The translations under genes and the position numbers were made by a program. Below, piece after piece: positions 25,868 to 34,966 of a stretch of DNA of 64,000 nucleotides; the first letter of the stretch is position 1, and each line of letters opens with the position of its first letter. Source of the DNA: JAAFJM01 sp964529175 (GTDB lineage Bacteria > Bacteroidota > Bacteroidia > UKL13-3); contig CAZGVO010000012.1 in the NCBI GenBank assembly GCA_964529175.1, positions 1 to 64,000 on the forward strand, given 5' to 3'. Below the pieces are notes generated by a model. It was not told the origin of the DNA. It saw nothing but the letters and a program-made list of their open reading frames with translations, and searched no databases.

Positions 25868-27019
25868 ATGAAAAACAAAATACAAAAATTTTTAGGTTTG
25901 GCTAGCTTGGCAGTTTTAAGCAATCAGGCCATTGCCCAAAACGATGTTTCTAGCTTTATTCGCGCGGGTAAAGACGAAGCTAATAAACTAGTTGGAGCTT
26001 ATTTACAGCCTGTTACGCGTGGATTGGCTAGTGGTGTAAATGATGCTTGGTACAGCACAGCAAAACCTCTGGGATTGTTGGGTTTTGATATTAGAATGGG
26101 AGTAGGAGGGTCGTTTGTTAGAGATGACTCAAAAACTTTTACTTTAAACGGTATTGGTACAAGTACAGATCCTAATAGTCAAGTATTATTAACTCCTGTG
26201 GGTGGAACTAGCGATACCAAACAACCAACTATAGCAGGCGATGGTTCAAGTACACGTTTTGCAGTTTCGGTTTTAAATCCATCCAGTATTGGTCCGCAAC
26301 GTATTTATACTGATACCATTGCGGCATTCGAAGGTAAAAATAGTCCAATTTCGTTTGGGGCAATGCCATTTTTGCAAGTTAGTTTGGGTTTATTTAAAAA
26401 TACTGAAGTAATGGTTAGGGTTTTGCCTATTCAAAGTGGTGATTTTGCTTCTAGTGGCTTTGGTTTTGGGGTAAAACATTCTATTTCGCAATGGATTTGG
26501 GGAGTAGAAAAGTTACCAATTGATATTTCAGGATTATTTACATTTACAAACAATGCTTTAGAACTTTCATTTGGAGATAATTATTTAAAAGCCAATGGTG
26601 ACCCTGGTTCACTTTCTGACAGTGAGTATAAAAATTCTCAAAAATTAAGCATTAACAATAAAGGTTACCAAGTAGGGTTAATTGTTTCAAAAAAATTAGC
26701 ATTTTTCACACCATATTTAGGCATTACTCAAAACAGTGCTACAACTGAAATTGGTATGAAAGGTTATTATCCAGTAAGGTCAGTAAGGTTAAATAGTACC
26801 ACTAATTTACCCGAAAATTATATTGAAAATGTAAAAGATCCAGTAAATTTAAGTAGTACAGTTTCTTCGTTAAGAACGGCTTTAGGGTTAAGATTTAAAA
26901 TGGGCCCAATCGTATTAGGCGCTGAGTATAATCATGCGTTTTCTGCAGAACAATTCAATACTTTCAATGCTACATTTGCTATCAATATTCAGCAGTTAGC
27001 TCCAATTCCTAAATTATAA
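25868..27019 (+). CDS. Outer-membrane beta-barrel protein (DUF6588-like)
   Basis: ATG 25868 gives 383 residues and a signal peptide ending in NQAIAQ; eight upstream codons are open but not signal-like. The N-terminal helix (DVSSFIRAGKDEANKLVGAYLQPVTRGLASGVNDAWYSTAKP) is followed by strands alternating hydrophobic and polar residues (PFLQVSLGLFKNTEVMVRVL, ALGLRFKMGPIVLGAEYNH) to the end. The pattern matches a Bacteroidota family of outer-membrane proteins of unknown function listed as DUF6588. Function is unknown. It ends in a terminator that runs up to the next start codon. Confidence 0.7.
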   Translation: MKNKIQKFLGLASLAVLSNQAIAQNDVSSFIRAGKDEANKLVGAYLQPVTRGLASGVNDAWYSTAKPLGLLGFDIRMGVGGSFVRDDSKTFTLNGIGTSTDPNSQVLLTPVGGTSDTKQPTIAGDGSSTRFAVSVLNPSSIGPQRIYTDTIAAFEGKNSPISFGAMPFLQVSLGLFKNTEVMVRVLPIQSGDFASSGFGFGVKHSISQWIWGVEKLPIDISGLFTFTNNALELSFGDNYLKANGDPGSLSDSEYKNSQKLSINNKGYQVGLIVSKKLAFFTPYLGITQNSATTEIGMKGYYPVRSVRLNSTTNLPENYIENVKDPVNLSSTVSSLRTALGLRFKMGPIVLGAEYNHAFSAEQFNTFNATFAINIQQLAPIPKL

Positions 27020-27043
27020 TTTTTAGACATAAATTTACTTTGG

Positions 27044-27080
27044 AAAAGGCTGCTTGAATTAATTCAAACAGCCTTTTTTT
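27044..27080 (+). terminator. Terminator abutting the globin start codon
   Basis: AAAAGGCTG (27044-27052) pairs with CAGCCTTTT (27069-27077), with an inner TTGAATT/AATTCAA stem after one mismatch, and a T-tract. The ATG at 27081 follows at once, so any globin message must start here by read-through or have another promoter. Confidence 0.8.
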
Positions 27081-27443
27081 ATGATGAAAGATATTAATGC
27101 AGAAAACGATATTGATTTATTGGTAACCCTATTTTACGATAAAATTAAAGCCAATACTAATTTAGCTCCATTTTTTGCCAGCACCAATTGGGAGCATCAC
27201 TTGCCTCGTATGAAAGAATTTTGGTATTTTATTTTACTAGATAAACCGGGTTTTAGAGGTAATATTTACGATTCGCACAGTAATAGAGGCATAAAAGCAC
27301 CTCATTTCGATATTTGGATTGAACTTTTTTGTGAAACAATCAATGAAAATTTTGAAGGGGAAGTAGCAACCAAAGCCATTAACAAGGCTAAAGAATTGGC
27401 CATGCTATTTAGCTGGAAATTAACTGAAACCGAAGGAAAATAG
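27081..27443 (+). CDS. Truncated (group III) haemoglobin
   Basis: A 120-residue small globin. Features of group III truncated globins are present: LVTLFYDKIKANTNLAPFF at the B/C region, WEHHLPRMKEFWYFILL in helix E, GNIYDSH as the loop and PHFDIWIELF with the proximal histidine. These proteins bind oxygen or handle nitric oxide in the cytoplasm. Start codon choice is open between adjacent ATG codons at 27081 and 27084. There is no room for a leader because a terminator ends immediately upstream. Confidence 0.88.
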   Translation: MMKDINAENDIDLLVTLFYDKIKANTNLAPFFASTNWEHHLPRMKEFWYFILLDKPGFRGNIYDSHSNRGIKAPHFDIWIELFCETINENFEGEVATKAINKAKELAMLFSWKLTETEGK

Positions 27444-27506
27444 TTGTTTTAAAATTAACATAAACTTTTGTAAGAAAATCAGTATGTTAGCACCAAATTT
27501 TAAAGT

Positions 27507-28622
27507 TTGGTAAAATCAGTACGCTATATTGTTTTCATTTTGGTATTAGGCTATTATGGTAAAATAATGGCACAACCAACTGTGTTGGGAACCGATGTGG
27601 CAACTTATCCAACTTATACTACCAATGCCTTAAGTACTTTTGGTAAATTAAGACAGTTTAGGGTTCAAGCTTCTGCAAATGCAGCAAGTGGTCAAGTTAA
27701 ATGGGAGTTTGTAACAGGAACTGTTGGTTTTCCTAATTACAGCACCAATTGGCGCCCATATATTGGAGGGTTAACACTTTTTGGTTTCGATTCTATTATT
27801 TATCCTCATGCTGCAGCTGCTACTGCTTATGCAGCTGCCCAGTTAAATACCTCATTTGGTGGTACGGGTGGTTTTTTACCAGCGGTTACCAATGGTAATT
27901 ACTATACTTTTAATATTGGCGATTCAGTTGGTAACAATTATATGGCTGTTTGGGAAACTACCTTTAACCCAACTTTACTTTCAGTAGTTACTCAAAACCC
28001 AACTGTGGTTTGCGATGGTGGTGATTCTGTTTCGGTAAATGTTACTGCTAATCAGGCTTTAAATGGAAGCGAAAATGCTTATTTACGTTATTCATTAACC
28101 AATAATTTTACTTCATCAAATTTGGTGCAGTTAAACTTTACAGGAACTAATGGAGTGGCTAAAATTCCAATACCAGCGGCCTCTAATTCAATTTACTTTT
28201 ATGTATTTACCTCAAAGTATAGTTTAGCAAAACTTGCGCCAAGTGGTATAGTGAACGAACGTTATTGCGATTTAAGTTCATTAAGTATCAACAACAATAG
28301 CAATAGCAACTATAGTTTTACTGTAATAAGTGCCACTTTACCTTCAACAGCATTTAATGTTACTGACTTGTGTGTGGGTTTGCCAACCACTTTTAATAAT
28401 ACTTCTGCTATTTCTTCCGGTAGTATCAGTTCTTATGCTTGGTCGTTTGGCGATGGAAACACTTCTACATCAAGTGCAAGTTCTTTTTCAAAAACCTATA
28501 ATGCTGTAGGAACTTATGCCGTTTCACTTACAGCAACTAGTAATCTTGGTTGTCAAAAAACTGTTAATCAGAATATTGTAATTAACTCATTACCAGTGGT
28601 AAATTCAATAAATGCGAACTAA
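27507..28622 (+). CDS. Secreted PKD-domain protein
   Basis: A 371-residue secreted protein; no ATG precedes the signal peptide, so the TTG at 27507 (MVKSVRYIVFILVLGYYGKIMAQ) is the best start. Residues about 24-280 are Thr/Ser/Asn-rich beta-sandwich repeats. Residues about 285-360 form a PKD domain (ISSYAWSFGDGNTST, then TYNAVGTYAVSLTAT). It ends INSLPVVNSINAN without a T9SS domain. The next gene overlaps or follows within 20 bp and its product has almost the same tail, suggesting that both serve one surface structure. Adhesion is inferred. Confidence 0.65.
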   Translation: MVKSVRYIVFILVLGYYGKIMAQPTVLGTDVATYPTYTTNALSTFGKLRQFRVQASANAASGQVKWEFVTGTVGFPNYSTNWRPYIGGLTLFGFDSIIYPHAAAATAYAAAQLNTSFGGTGGFLPAVTNGNYYTFNIGDSVGNNYMAVWETTFNPTLLSVVTQNPTVVCDGGDSVSVNVTANQALNGSENAYLRYSLTNNFTSSNLVQLNFTGTNGVAKIPIPAASNSIYFYVFTSKYSLAKLAPSGIVNERYCDLSSLSINNNSNSNYSFTVISATLPSTAFNVTDLCVGLPTTFNNTSAISSGSISSYAWSFGDGNTSTSSASSFSKTYNAVGTYAVSLTATSNLGCQKTVNQNIVINSLPVVNSINAN

Positions 28623-28641
28623 AAAAATTAATAATAATACT

Positions 28642-29418
28642 ATGAACAACAAATTTACTTTTAAATCACTACTGTTTTTAGCTTTTACTTTATTGGCTTT
28701 TATGGCCAATGCTCAAAAGAAAATGTGGTCAGGAAATAGTTATAACTTTACCATTAACTCAGCTACCAATGCATCTTCTTCTATTTTATGGACAGAAACA
28801 TCGGTGCCAGTTGGTTTAACCCCAGGAACTGCAACAATTGGTGGAACCAGAGGTTCATCGTACACCAATACATTTACCAATAGTACTGCTACTTCTAAAT
28901 CATGTTCACTTTCTGTTGCCGAAACAGTTAATAGCTGTACTACCACTAATACTTTAGGTTTAGAAGTTTTTGCTACACCCACTTTTACTGCTAATTCACT
29001 ATTAACTTATTGTTTTAGCCAAGCTACTGCACCAGGTACATTAAATGCTGTTGTTGCAAATTTTTCAGATATAAAAAGCATTACGGGAAATGGAAATAAT
29101 TTTACTTTAAGCTATCAATTATACGATAATTCAAATGCAGTTGTGGCTGGTACAAGTGGTACGTTAACATTGGCAGCAGGTCCTTTGGCTTCAAGCGGCA
29201 CCGTGTCATTAAGTGCAGGTCAGTTAAGCACTTTGTATGCTGCTTTAAATAGCCAAGCAGCAGGTACTTATACTTTAAAAATATATGGTTTTAGTACGCC
29301 ATTAACTCCTACTTCAACCGAAGCAGGAGCGGTTAGTGCTATTGTAGCTTCGCCAATTACTATCCAATCATTTTTAATCAATGCTTTGCCTGTAGCTAAT
29401 CCAATTATAGCTAACTAA
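28642..29418 (+). CDS. Secreted Thr/Ser-rich protein of the adhesin cluster
   Basis: ATG 28642 gives 258 residues and a clear signal peptide (MNNKFTFKSLLFLAFTLLAFMANAQ). An ATG at 28612, overlapping the previous stop, is an alternative start that could couple translation. The mature part is rich in Thr, Ser and Asn with Ig-like strands and two cysteines (SCSL, SCTTT). It ends INALPVANPIIAN, nearly the same as the end of the previous protein. No enzyme motif is visible. Seven bases separate it from the next gene, so the three form one transcription unit. Confidence 0.6.
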   Translation: MNNKFTFKSLLFLAFTLLAFMANAQKKMWSGNSYNFTINSATNASSSILWTETSVPVGLTPGTATIGGTRGSSYTNTFTNSTATSKSCSLSVAETVNSCTTTNTLGLEVFATPTFTANSLLTYCFSQATAPGTLNAVVANFSDIKSITGNGNNFTLSYQLYDNSNAVVAGTSGTLTLAAGPLASSGTVSLSAGQLSTLYAALNSQAAGTYTLKIYGFSTPLTPTSTEAGAVSAIVASPITIQSFLINALPVANPIIAN

Positions 29419-29425
29419 ATTTTAG

Positions 29426-30457
29426 TTGAAAATAAAACCTCACATATTATTCCTTATTTTAGGGTTATTTTATTTTTCCAATTGCTTTTCGCAATACATT
29501 GATACTGCCTGTGTTGGTGAGAAAAATGTAAGGTATAAAGTAACTTTAAATGCTGGTTCTAACTATAATTGGTTGGTTACTGGAGGAACTATTGTTAATG
29601 GACAAGGAACTAATGACATTGGGGTAGATTGGGGAACTACAGCTGGGGTTTTTCAAATTTCGGTTACTGAAACCAATGCAGCTAATTGTGTGGGCGATGA
29701 AGCAATAGCTAAAGTTTTAATTGAAGATAAACCAATTATTACTATTTCTGGTCCTGACTCCATTTGTAAAGACCAAAAATTTGCCTTACAATCTTTTGGT
29801 GCTACCAATTATACTTGGAGCAACGGAAATGCTGGCAATGCCATTTTTGAGGTAGCCACAGCTTCTACTAATTATTTTGTTATAGGAACCAACTTAGCTT
29901 GCGCAAGCGATACCGCATTTAAAAAGGTAACCGTTGTGCCTAAACCTAATCCAGTTTTTACTGCAAATCCCCCAATTGATTGGATACGAAATGAAGAAGT
30001 AGTGTTTTCAACTAACGACACTTCCATACGCAAATGGGTTTGGGAAATTAATGCTGAAAATATGGGAATTAATAAACCTTCTTTTGGCCATGTATTTGAA
30101 AATACAGGATTTTATCAAGTAGTTTTATCAGCATATAACAGTTTTAATTGTGTTGATACTTTTTCTATTTCTAGGTTTGTTTACAATAAGCTAAATTTTT
30201 ATGTTCCAACTGCTTTTACACCAAACAATGATAATTTAAACGATTTTTTTGAACCAATTGGCGCCAATTTTAAATCGTATTATATGCAAATTTACGACCA
30301 CTTAGGAGGTTTGGTTTACCAAGGAACAGATAAAGGTTGGGATGGAAATTATGATGGTTACCAAGCAGCTTCGGGCAATTATACTTACATCATTACCATT
30401 ACTGGTTTAAATGGAAGTAAAAAAGCCGTTGATGGCAACGTGGTATTGGTGAGGTAA
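29426..30457 (+). CDS. Gliding motility-associated C-terminal domain (T9SS type B) protein
   Basis: A 343-residue protein from a TTG at 29426 with signal peptide LKIKPHILFLILGLFYFSNCFSQ. Two Ig/PKD-like segments (about 25-110 and 115-240) precede the CHU-type C-terminal domain: FYVPTAFTPNNDNLNDFF, YYMQIYDHLGGLVYQ, GWDGNYDGYQAASGNYTY. This domain sends proteins through T9SS and anchors adhesins used in gliding. It is the third gene of the cluster and the only one with a sorting signal, so it may carry the other two to the surface. Confidence 0.82.
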   Translation: MKIKPHILFLILGLFYFSNCFSQYIDTACVGEKNVRYKVTLNAGSNYNWLVTGGTIVNGQGTNDIGVDWGTTAGVFQISVTETNAANCVGDEAIAKVLIEDKPIITISGPDSICKDQKFALQSFGATNYTWSNGNAGNAIFEVATASTNYFVIGTNLACASDTAFKKVTVVPKPNPVFTANPPIDWIRNEEVVFSTNDTSIRKWVWEINAENMGINKPSFGHVFENTGFYQVVLSAYNSFNCVDTFSISRFVYNKLNFYVPTAFTPNNDNLNDFFEPIGANFKSYYMQIYDHLGGLVYQGTDKGWDGNYDGYQAASGNYTYIITITGLNGSKKAVDGNVVLVR

Positions 30458-30463
30458 TTACTA

Positions 30464-31819
30464 TTAAATTTCTTCTAAAGAAACAATTTTCTCAGGATTT
30501 TCAGCCGCAAATGCAGCAATTTGATTAATCATAAAAAAGTTCTCTTTGTATTTTTTTATAAAATGAATAACCTCATCAATATTATCTTGAGGCACTTCAT
30601 TTGGCACATAGCCCATACCAATTAATTTGCCTTTACTTACATAAATAGCCGAATATTCATTTCTGTTGCGGCCTTTATCTACAATTAAAAAGCTTTCTTT
30701 GTTGCTTAATTGCACTATCAAATCGTTCACTTTTGCATTGTATTCAAAAACAGTTTCCATTTTTTTACAAGCGCAATTTTCGTCAATACAATTTTTTTGA
30801 ATACCGCAAAATTGTGGGCATAAATCAAAAATGGTAGCCATTTGTTTCACATGTTCAATTGCTTCGGTTTTGGAACTATATTCCAATAAAGGTTTGGCAT
30901 GCCTATGTTTACCAATAATTTCAATACCTAGCCTAATCAAGCCATTTCTATCTTGGTAATCATATAAGCCATATTTGGCATCATATCGTTTTTGAGCTTT
31001 GTTAAACTCAGGCCAATGTTGTTTTATCTCGTGCGATTCGAGTAATAATGCCATTAATTCCGTGGCAGTTTCCTCGTGGGAAATGCTGTGTATTTCTCTT
31101 AAAAAATCTTGCCTTTGTTTGTTAGCCGAGTTGTTTGAAAAATGGCTGCTTACACGGCTTTTTATATTAACTGCTTTGCCCACATATACTACTTTTCCAT
31201 CGTGGTTATGAAAATAATAAATGCCTGGTTTGCTTGGCAATTTTTCGAATTGCTCTCTGGGTAAATTTGGCGGCAAAACTTGCTCTTTAGAGCCCTTTTT
31301 GAGCATTTTATCTATTTCGCCACTATGGTCTTCCGAAAGTAATATTTCAAAAAGTTTAACAGTGGCTGCTGCATCGCCTTTGGCTCTATGCCTAGCATAC
31401 ATAGGAATATTTAAATAACCACATAAATTTCCTAAACTATAACTGGCATAACCTGGAATAATTTTTCGGCTAAGCCTTACTGTGCAAAGTTTATTGGTAT
31501 TAAGCTGATAACCGCAAGTTTGTAATGAATGTTTGATAAACGAATAGTCAAAGTTTACATTATGAGCCACAAAAATATTGCCTTTAAGCAGTTGGTAAAT
31601 TTCATCGGCTACTTGGCTAAATGGAGGCGCATCGGCTACCATTTTGTTACTAATTCCGGTTAATGATTCAATATAACGAGGAATTTCAACTCCCGGGTTA
31701 ATTAATGTTTCGTACTCATTTACAACCTTTTCTCCATCAAAAATAAAAATACAAATTTCTGTAATTCCATTGGTTGATGCATGTCCACCGGTTGTTTCAA
31801 TATCTACTATTGCATACAT
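30464..31819 (-). CDS. DEDDh exonuclease fused to GIY-YIG nuclease (DnaQ-Cho type)
   Basis: A 451-residue protein with two nuclease modules. Residues 1-170 form a DnaQ/polymerase III epsilon-like 3'-5' exonuclease: VDIETTGG (Asp6, Glu8), AHNVNFDYSF and the late HRAKGDAAATV (His and Asp of DEDDh). Residues about 195-285 are a UvrC/Cho GIY-YIG domain (KPGIYYFHNHDGKVVYVGKA, then NIKSRVSSHF). The C-terminal part has the cysteine-rich CGIQKNCIDENCACKK segment, found in Cho-like proteins. Such fusions are known in several phyla and are thought to act in DNA repair. It is a single-gene unit, convergent with the adhesin cluster. Confidence 0.85.
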   Translation of the reverse strand: MYAIVDIETTGGHASTNGITEICIFIFDGEKVVNEYETLINPGVEIPRYIESLTGISNKMVADAPPFSQVADEIYQLLKGNIFVAHNVNFDYSFIKHSLQTCGYQLNTNKLCTVRLSRKIIPGYASYSLGNLCGYLNIPMYARHRAKGDAAATVKLFEILLSEDHSGEIDKMLKKGSKEQVLPPNLPREQFEKLPSKPGIYYFHNHDGKVVYVGKAVNIKSRVSSHFSNNSANKQRQDFLREIHSISHEETATELMALLLESHEIKQHWPEFNKAQKRYDAKYGLYDYQDRNGLIRLGIEIIGKHRHAKPLLEYSSKTEAIEHVKQMATIFDLCPQFCGIQKNCIDENCACKKMETVFEYNAKVNDLIVQLSNKESFLIVDKGRNRNEYSAIYVSKGKLIGMGYVPNEVPQDNIDEVIHFIKKYKENFFMINQIAAFAAENPEKIVSLEEI

Positions 31820-31890
31820 ATAAGGTTGTAATATTAATTAATAAATTTCAAAAAAATAGTAGTATTTAAAACAAATTATGAGCATAAAAA

Positions 31891-31921
31891 AACCTTCTAA
31901 GTTAAATTTAGAAGGTTTTTA
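31891..31921 (-). terminator. Terminator after the cyanophycinase-like gene
   Basis: AACCTTCTAA (31891-31900) pairs with TTAGAAGGTT (31908-31917) over a 7-nt loop, flanked by A and T tracts on both sides. It lies just past the stop codon at 31942 on the minus strand. Confidence 0.88.
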
Positions 31922-31941
31922 ATTATTTGATTATAATACAA

Positions 31942-32823
31942 TTATGCTTTTGCATGTGCTTCGTGAGCATTGGGTAAAAACTTACGTTCTTTAAGCAAAT
32001 AGCCATTTCCTTTTACCAAAATATTTACTTTAATATTTTCAATGCAAATAGGTGAGCTTTCGCTTACATCGGTAATGTTAGAGAATTTAATATCTCGTCC
32101 ATCTACAATTACCACAGCACCGCTTCCTATTACTTCTAAATAATTATTATCAATAACAATTACTCCAGTATCTTCTCCAAGTCCTATACCTGTGCATTGC
32201 GGATTACTTGCAACTGCTTGGGCTAGTCGGTTAAAACGCCCACGTTTATCAAAATGCGAATCGATAATTACATTTGGAATAAAAGCTAAACCTGTAGTAA
32301 TTTTTACTTCGCCTTTTAAATGAGCCAACTCGCTTTTTCCGCTATAAATCATGGTATTACTCATAGCCATTGCACCAGCACTTGTTCCTGCTATTACAAA
32401 ACTCTTTTCAGCATAATACCTATCGTGCAAAACTTGGTAAATTTCGGTTCCACCAAAAATACTGGTTAAGCGCAATTGGTCTCCACCCGAAAACAAAATA
32501 CCATCGCATTCTTTTACACGCTGAATATATTCTGGGTTTTGCACATCTTCACGGTTACGAATATTCATAACGCCTGCTTTTTTGCAACCTATTTTGCCAA
32601 ATGCATCTATATAATTTTGTCCTACCTCTTGCGGAATAGAAGAAGCAGTAGTTATTACTTCAATTTTTTTATCTGATCCGCCAACTTCTTCAACAAATCT
32701 TTTTAAAATAGCTAAGCTAAAAAAGTTTAAACTTTTTACTGAGTGCCCATATCCATTTTCTGGTTCAGTGCCTTTATCTTCAGCACCTCCAATAGATATA
32801 AGTTTTCCTTTTGGTGTATTCAA
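31942..32823 (-). CDS. Cyanophycinase-like serine peptidase (S51)
   Basis: A 293-residue cytoplasmic protein starting at a TTG (32823). The S51 features are in order: KGKLISIGGAEDKG, then CDGILFSGGDQLRL, then the nucleophile elbow GTSAGAMAM (Ser near 147) and HFDKRGRFNRL. Cyanophycinase cuts the storage polymer cyanophycin into beta-Asp-Arg dipeptides; in bacteria without cyanophycin synthetase the family may process other isoaspartyl peptides. No synthetase or isoaspartyl dipeptidase is near. It forms a possible unit with the small acidic gene upstream (51-bp gap). Confidence 0.85.
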   Translation of the reverse strand: MNTPKGKLISIGGAEDKGTEPENGYGHSVKSLNFFSLAILKRFVEEVGGSDKKIEVITTASSIPQEVGQNYIDAFGKIGCKKAGVMNIRNREDVQNPEYIQRVKECDGILFSGGDQLRLTSIFGGTEIYQVLHDRYYAEKSFVIAGTSAGAMAMSNTMIYSGKSELAHLKGEVKITTGLAFIPNVIIDSHFDKRGRFNRLAQAVASNPQCTGIGLGEDTGVIVIDNNYLEVIGSGAVVIVDGRDIKFSNITDVSESSPICIENIKVNILVKGNGYLLKERKFLPNAHEAHAKA

Positions 32824-32873
32824 TGGTACAATTTTTAAGTGAGAAAACTAAAATCCCCCCGATTGTTTTTTAA

Positions 32874-33239
32874 TTATGCTTCTTCTTCCTCGTCATCCTC
32901 TTCGCCTTCCCACTCTTGGTCAGGGCTGGTCCACTCTTCGCCTTCCATCATTTTGCGGTATTCTACCAACTCTTCTTTGTTGTATTTGTTGCTATAATCG
33001 CTCAATAAATCTAACAAATAATCAAGGTTAGCTTTTCCATCATCTTCGGTATATTCAAAAGTGTAATCGCCATTTTCTTGAATGTTTTCGTATGCCAATC
33101 TAATCATGCGTACATAGCCAGGTTGGTTTAAATTTTCAATAAAATGTTGGCGTAATTCTTTTAACTGATTCACTAATTTTTCGCCTTCAAATCCTTCTTT
33201 TGCCAAAGTTGCTTTAATGGCATCTATCAATTGCTTCAT
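32874..33239 (-). CDS. Small acidic protein of unknown function
   Basis: A 121-residue protein with ATG 33239. The first 80 residues look helical (MKQLIDAIKATLAKEGFEGEKLV). The last 20 are extremely acidic (EWEGEEDDEEEEA). I recognise no family; the frame is long for the region, uses the normal codon pattern and has no shadow partner. The acidic tail suggests a soluble cytoplasmic protein with a partner of positive charge. Confidence 0.55.
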   Translation of the reverse strand: MKQLIDAIKATLAKEGFEGEKLVNQLKELRQHFIENLNQPGYVRMIRLAYENIQENGDYTFEYTEDDGKANLDYLLDLLSDYSNKYNKEELVEYRKMMEGEEWTSPDQEWEGEEDDEEEEA

Positions 33240-33299
33240 TTATTGTTATAATTTTTAATGGGGGCGAAAATAAGGTTTTGTTTTAAAACTCTAACTATT

Positions 33300-33605
33300 T
33301 ATTGTTTAAATTCATTTTAGGCCTTTTATGAGGGTGAGATGTGAGATGGGGATTGTGAGATGGCGATTGTGAAAAGTGAGATGAGAAATGAGCACTGAGA
33401 TGGGAAATGAGGATTGTGAGATGAGATTTGAGAGAAGAGAAATGAGCACTGAGTTGGGAGAGAAAAAATTTGCAATTTGCAATAGGCAATTTGCAAGGCG
33501 TATTGCTTTCAATTCAAAACCAACAATTTAACAATACAACAATTTAGCAATTTAATCATCTAACAGTTAAACAATCAAAAAATCAACAAGTCAAAAATCT
33601 CCAAA
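33300..33605. repeat. Low-complexity word repeats in a gene-free stretch
   Basis: The gap 33240-33612 has no gene. From about 33327 to 33460 short words GAGATG, GATTGTGAGATG and GAAATGAGCACTGAG recur. From about 33515 to 33605 it changes to CAATTTAACAAT / CAACAATTTAGCAATTTAATC words. Two open frames on the minus strand here come only from the repeats and are not counted as genes. Similar words occur at 34985-35100 and 46245-46285. Confidence 0.75.
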
Positions 33606-33612
33606 TAAAAAG

Positions 33613-34905
33613 CTACACAAACATCTCTTCTTGTTCTTTATCTAAATCTTCTTTGTCTTGGTCTAACTGGCGTTTTACTAAAAGTTGCAAAGCTGGGCCA
33701 GCCATAACCGAAGTTACTACTGCCATAATAACTATGGCCACAAACAGTTTTTGATTGATTAATCCTGCTTGCAAAGCCAATAATGCTAAAATAATTTCCA
33801 TTGCACCACGGGCATTCATTCCAAAACCTACTGCTAAACTTTCTTTTTTGGTTAAGCCACCCCATAATGCACCTAATCCTGCGCCTAATAGTTTACAAAT
33901 TACTGCAATAATTAATACCAAAGCTGTCACCTGAAAATCGAAATTGGCAATAAAATTTACCTTAAAACCAATGGAAACAAAAAACAAAGGTGCAAAAATA
34001 TTGGTCACAAACTGATTCACTATTTCGCGCGTTTTCTCGGTTAAATGCACGCTATCGCCAAAGGCAATACCTACTATAAAAGCACCAAAAATGGCATGAA
34101 TGCCAATAAACTCGGTAAAAGCAGCACCTAAAAATGCCAATCCTAATGAAATACTTAAAAATCCTCCTGGCCAGCTAAAGTTTTTTTGTGCCCAAGGCAA
34201 TGATTTATTAATAATTATACGGCCAACTGTCAGCATGGCAACGGAATACAATATGGTTAAACCCAAAGTATAAATAAAACCATGAGCACCCGTGTCGGGT
34301 TTCATCATGCCTAATATTACCGAAAATAACAACCAACCAATAATATCGTCAAACATGGCTGCGGCTATAATTATCATACCAACTTTGGTTCTAAATAAAC
34401 CCAAATCCATTAAAGTGCGCGCTATAATTGGTAACGCTGAAACAGCCATAGCTGTTCCAAAAAACAAACTGAATAAAATTAATTGGGTATGCGAATTGTA
34501 GTTTTCGCCAAATAATGGAAATTGATAATATGCTACTAAAAAACCTAAACCTAAAGGAATGATTAATCCTAAAAAGCTTGTTTTTAAAGCTGTTTTGCCT
34601 TGCTGGCGAATGATAGATAAATCAACTTCCATACCTGCCACAAACAATAACATGATAACTGATATTGAGGTAATGCCATTAAATGCAATAGCCGAATTAC
34701 TTTCTTTATTTAAAACCAAATTACTTACCTGAGGAAAATACTGACCTAATAAACTTGGTCCAAGACAAATTCCTGCCATCAATTCTCCAACTACCAACGG
34801 CATTTTAAATTTCCTGAAAAATTCACCCACAAGCCTTGCCACAATAAGCAGTATGCCTAAGCTTAATATTAAACTTATTGTTTCATGGTGGTTTAAGGTT
34901 TTCAT
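33613..34905 (-). CDS. Cation:proton antiporter (CPA2/Kef-type)
   Basis: A 430-residue inner-membrane protein with about 12-13 hydrophobic segments. FRKFKMPLVVGELMAGICLG, then AAMFDDIIGWLLF (the conserved Asp pair of the CPA2 ion site) and GFGMNARGAMEIILALLALQ are classic for Na+/H+ or K+/H+ antiporters of the CPA2 family. The C-terminus ends with a charged tail and no TrkA-N domain. The next gene on the strand is a universal stress protein, often found with such antiporters, though they are 195 bp apart and the gap is full of repeats. Confidence 0.88.
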   Translation of the reverse strand: MKTLNHHETISLILSLGILLIVARLVGEFFRKFKMPLVVGELMAGICLGPSLLGQYFPQVSNLVLNKESNSAIAFNGITSISVIMLLFVAGMEVDLSIIRQQGKTALKTSFLGLIIPLGLGFLVAYYQFPLFGENYNSHTQLILFSLFFGTAMAVSALPIIARTLMDLGLFRTKVGMIIIAAAMFDDIIGWLLFSVILGMMKPDTGAHGFIYTLGLTILYSVAMLTVGRIIINKSLPWAQKNFSWPGGFLSISLGLAFLGAAFTEFIGIHAIFGAFIVGIAFGDSVHLTEKTREIVNQFVTNIFAPLFFVSIGFKVNFIANFDFQVTALVLIIAVICKLLGAGLGALWGGLTKKESLAVGFGMNARGAMEIILALLALQAGLINQKLFVAIVIMAVVTSVMAGPALQLLVKRQLDQDKEDLDKEQEEMFV

Positions 34906-34966
34906 TTGTTTGAGTTTAAAGTTTTGAAGTGTTTATGTGTTAAAGTGAGGGATTGCTGTATTGTTG

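Noticed and set aside
33295..33512. Two short open frames on the minus strand
   Set aside because: They consist of translated word repeats (Leu/Ser/His-rich) in two overlapping frames; no coding signal.
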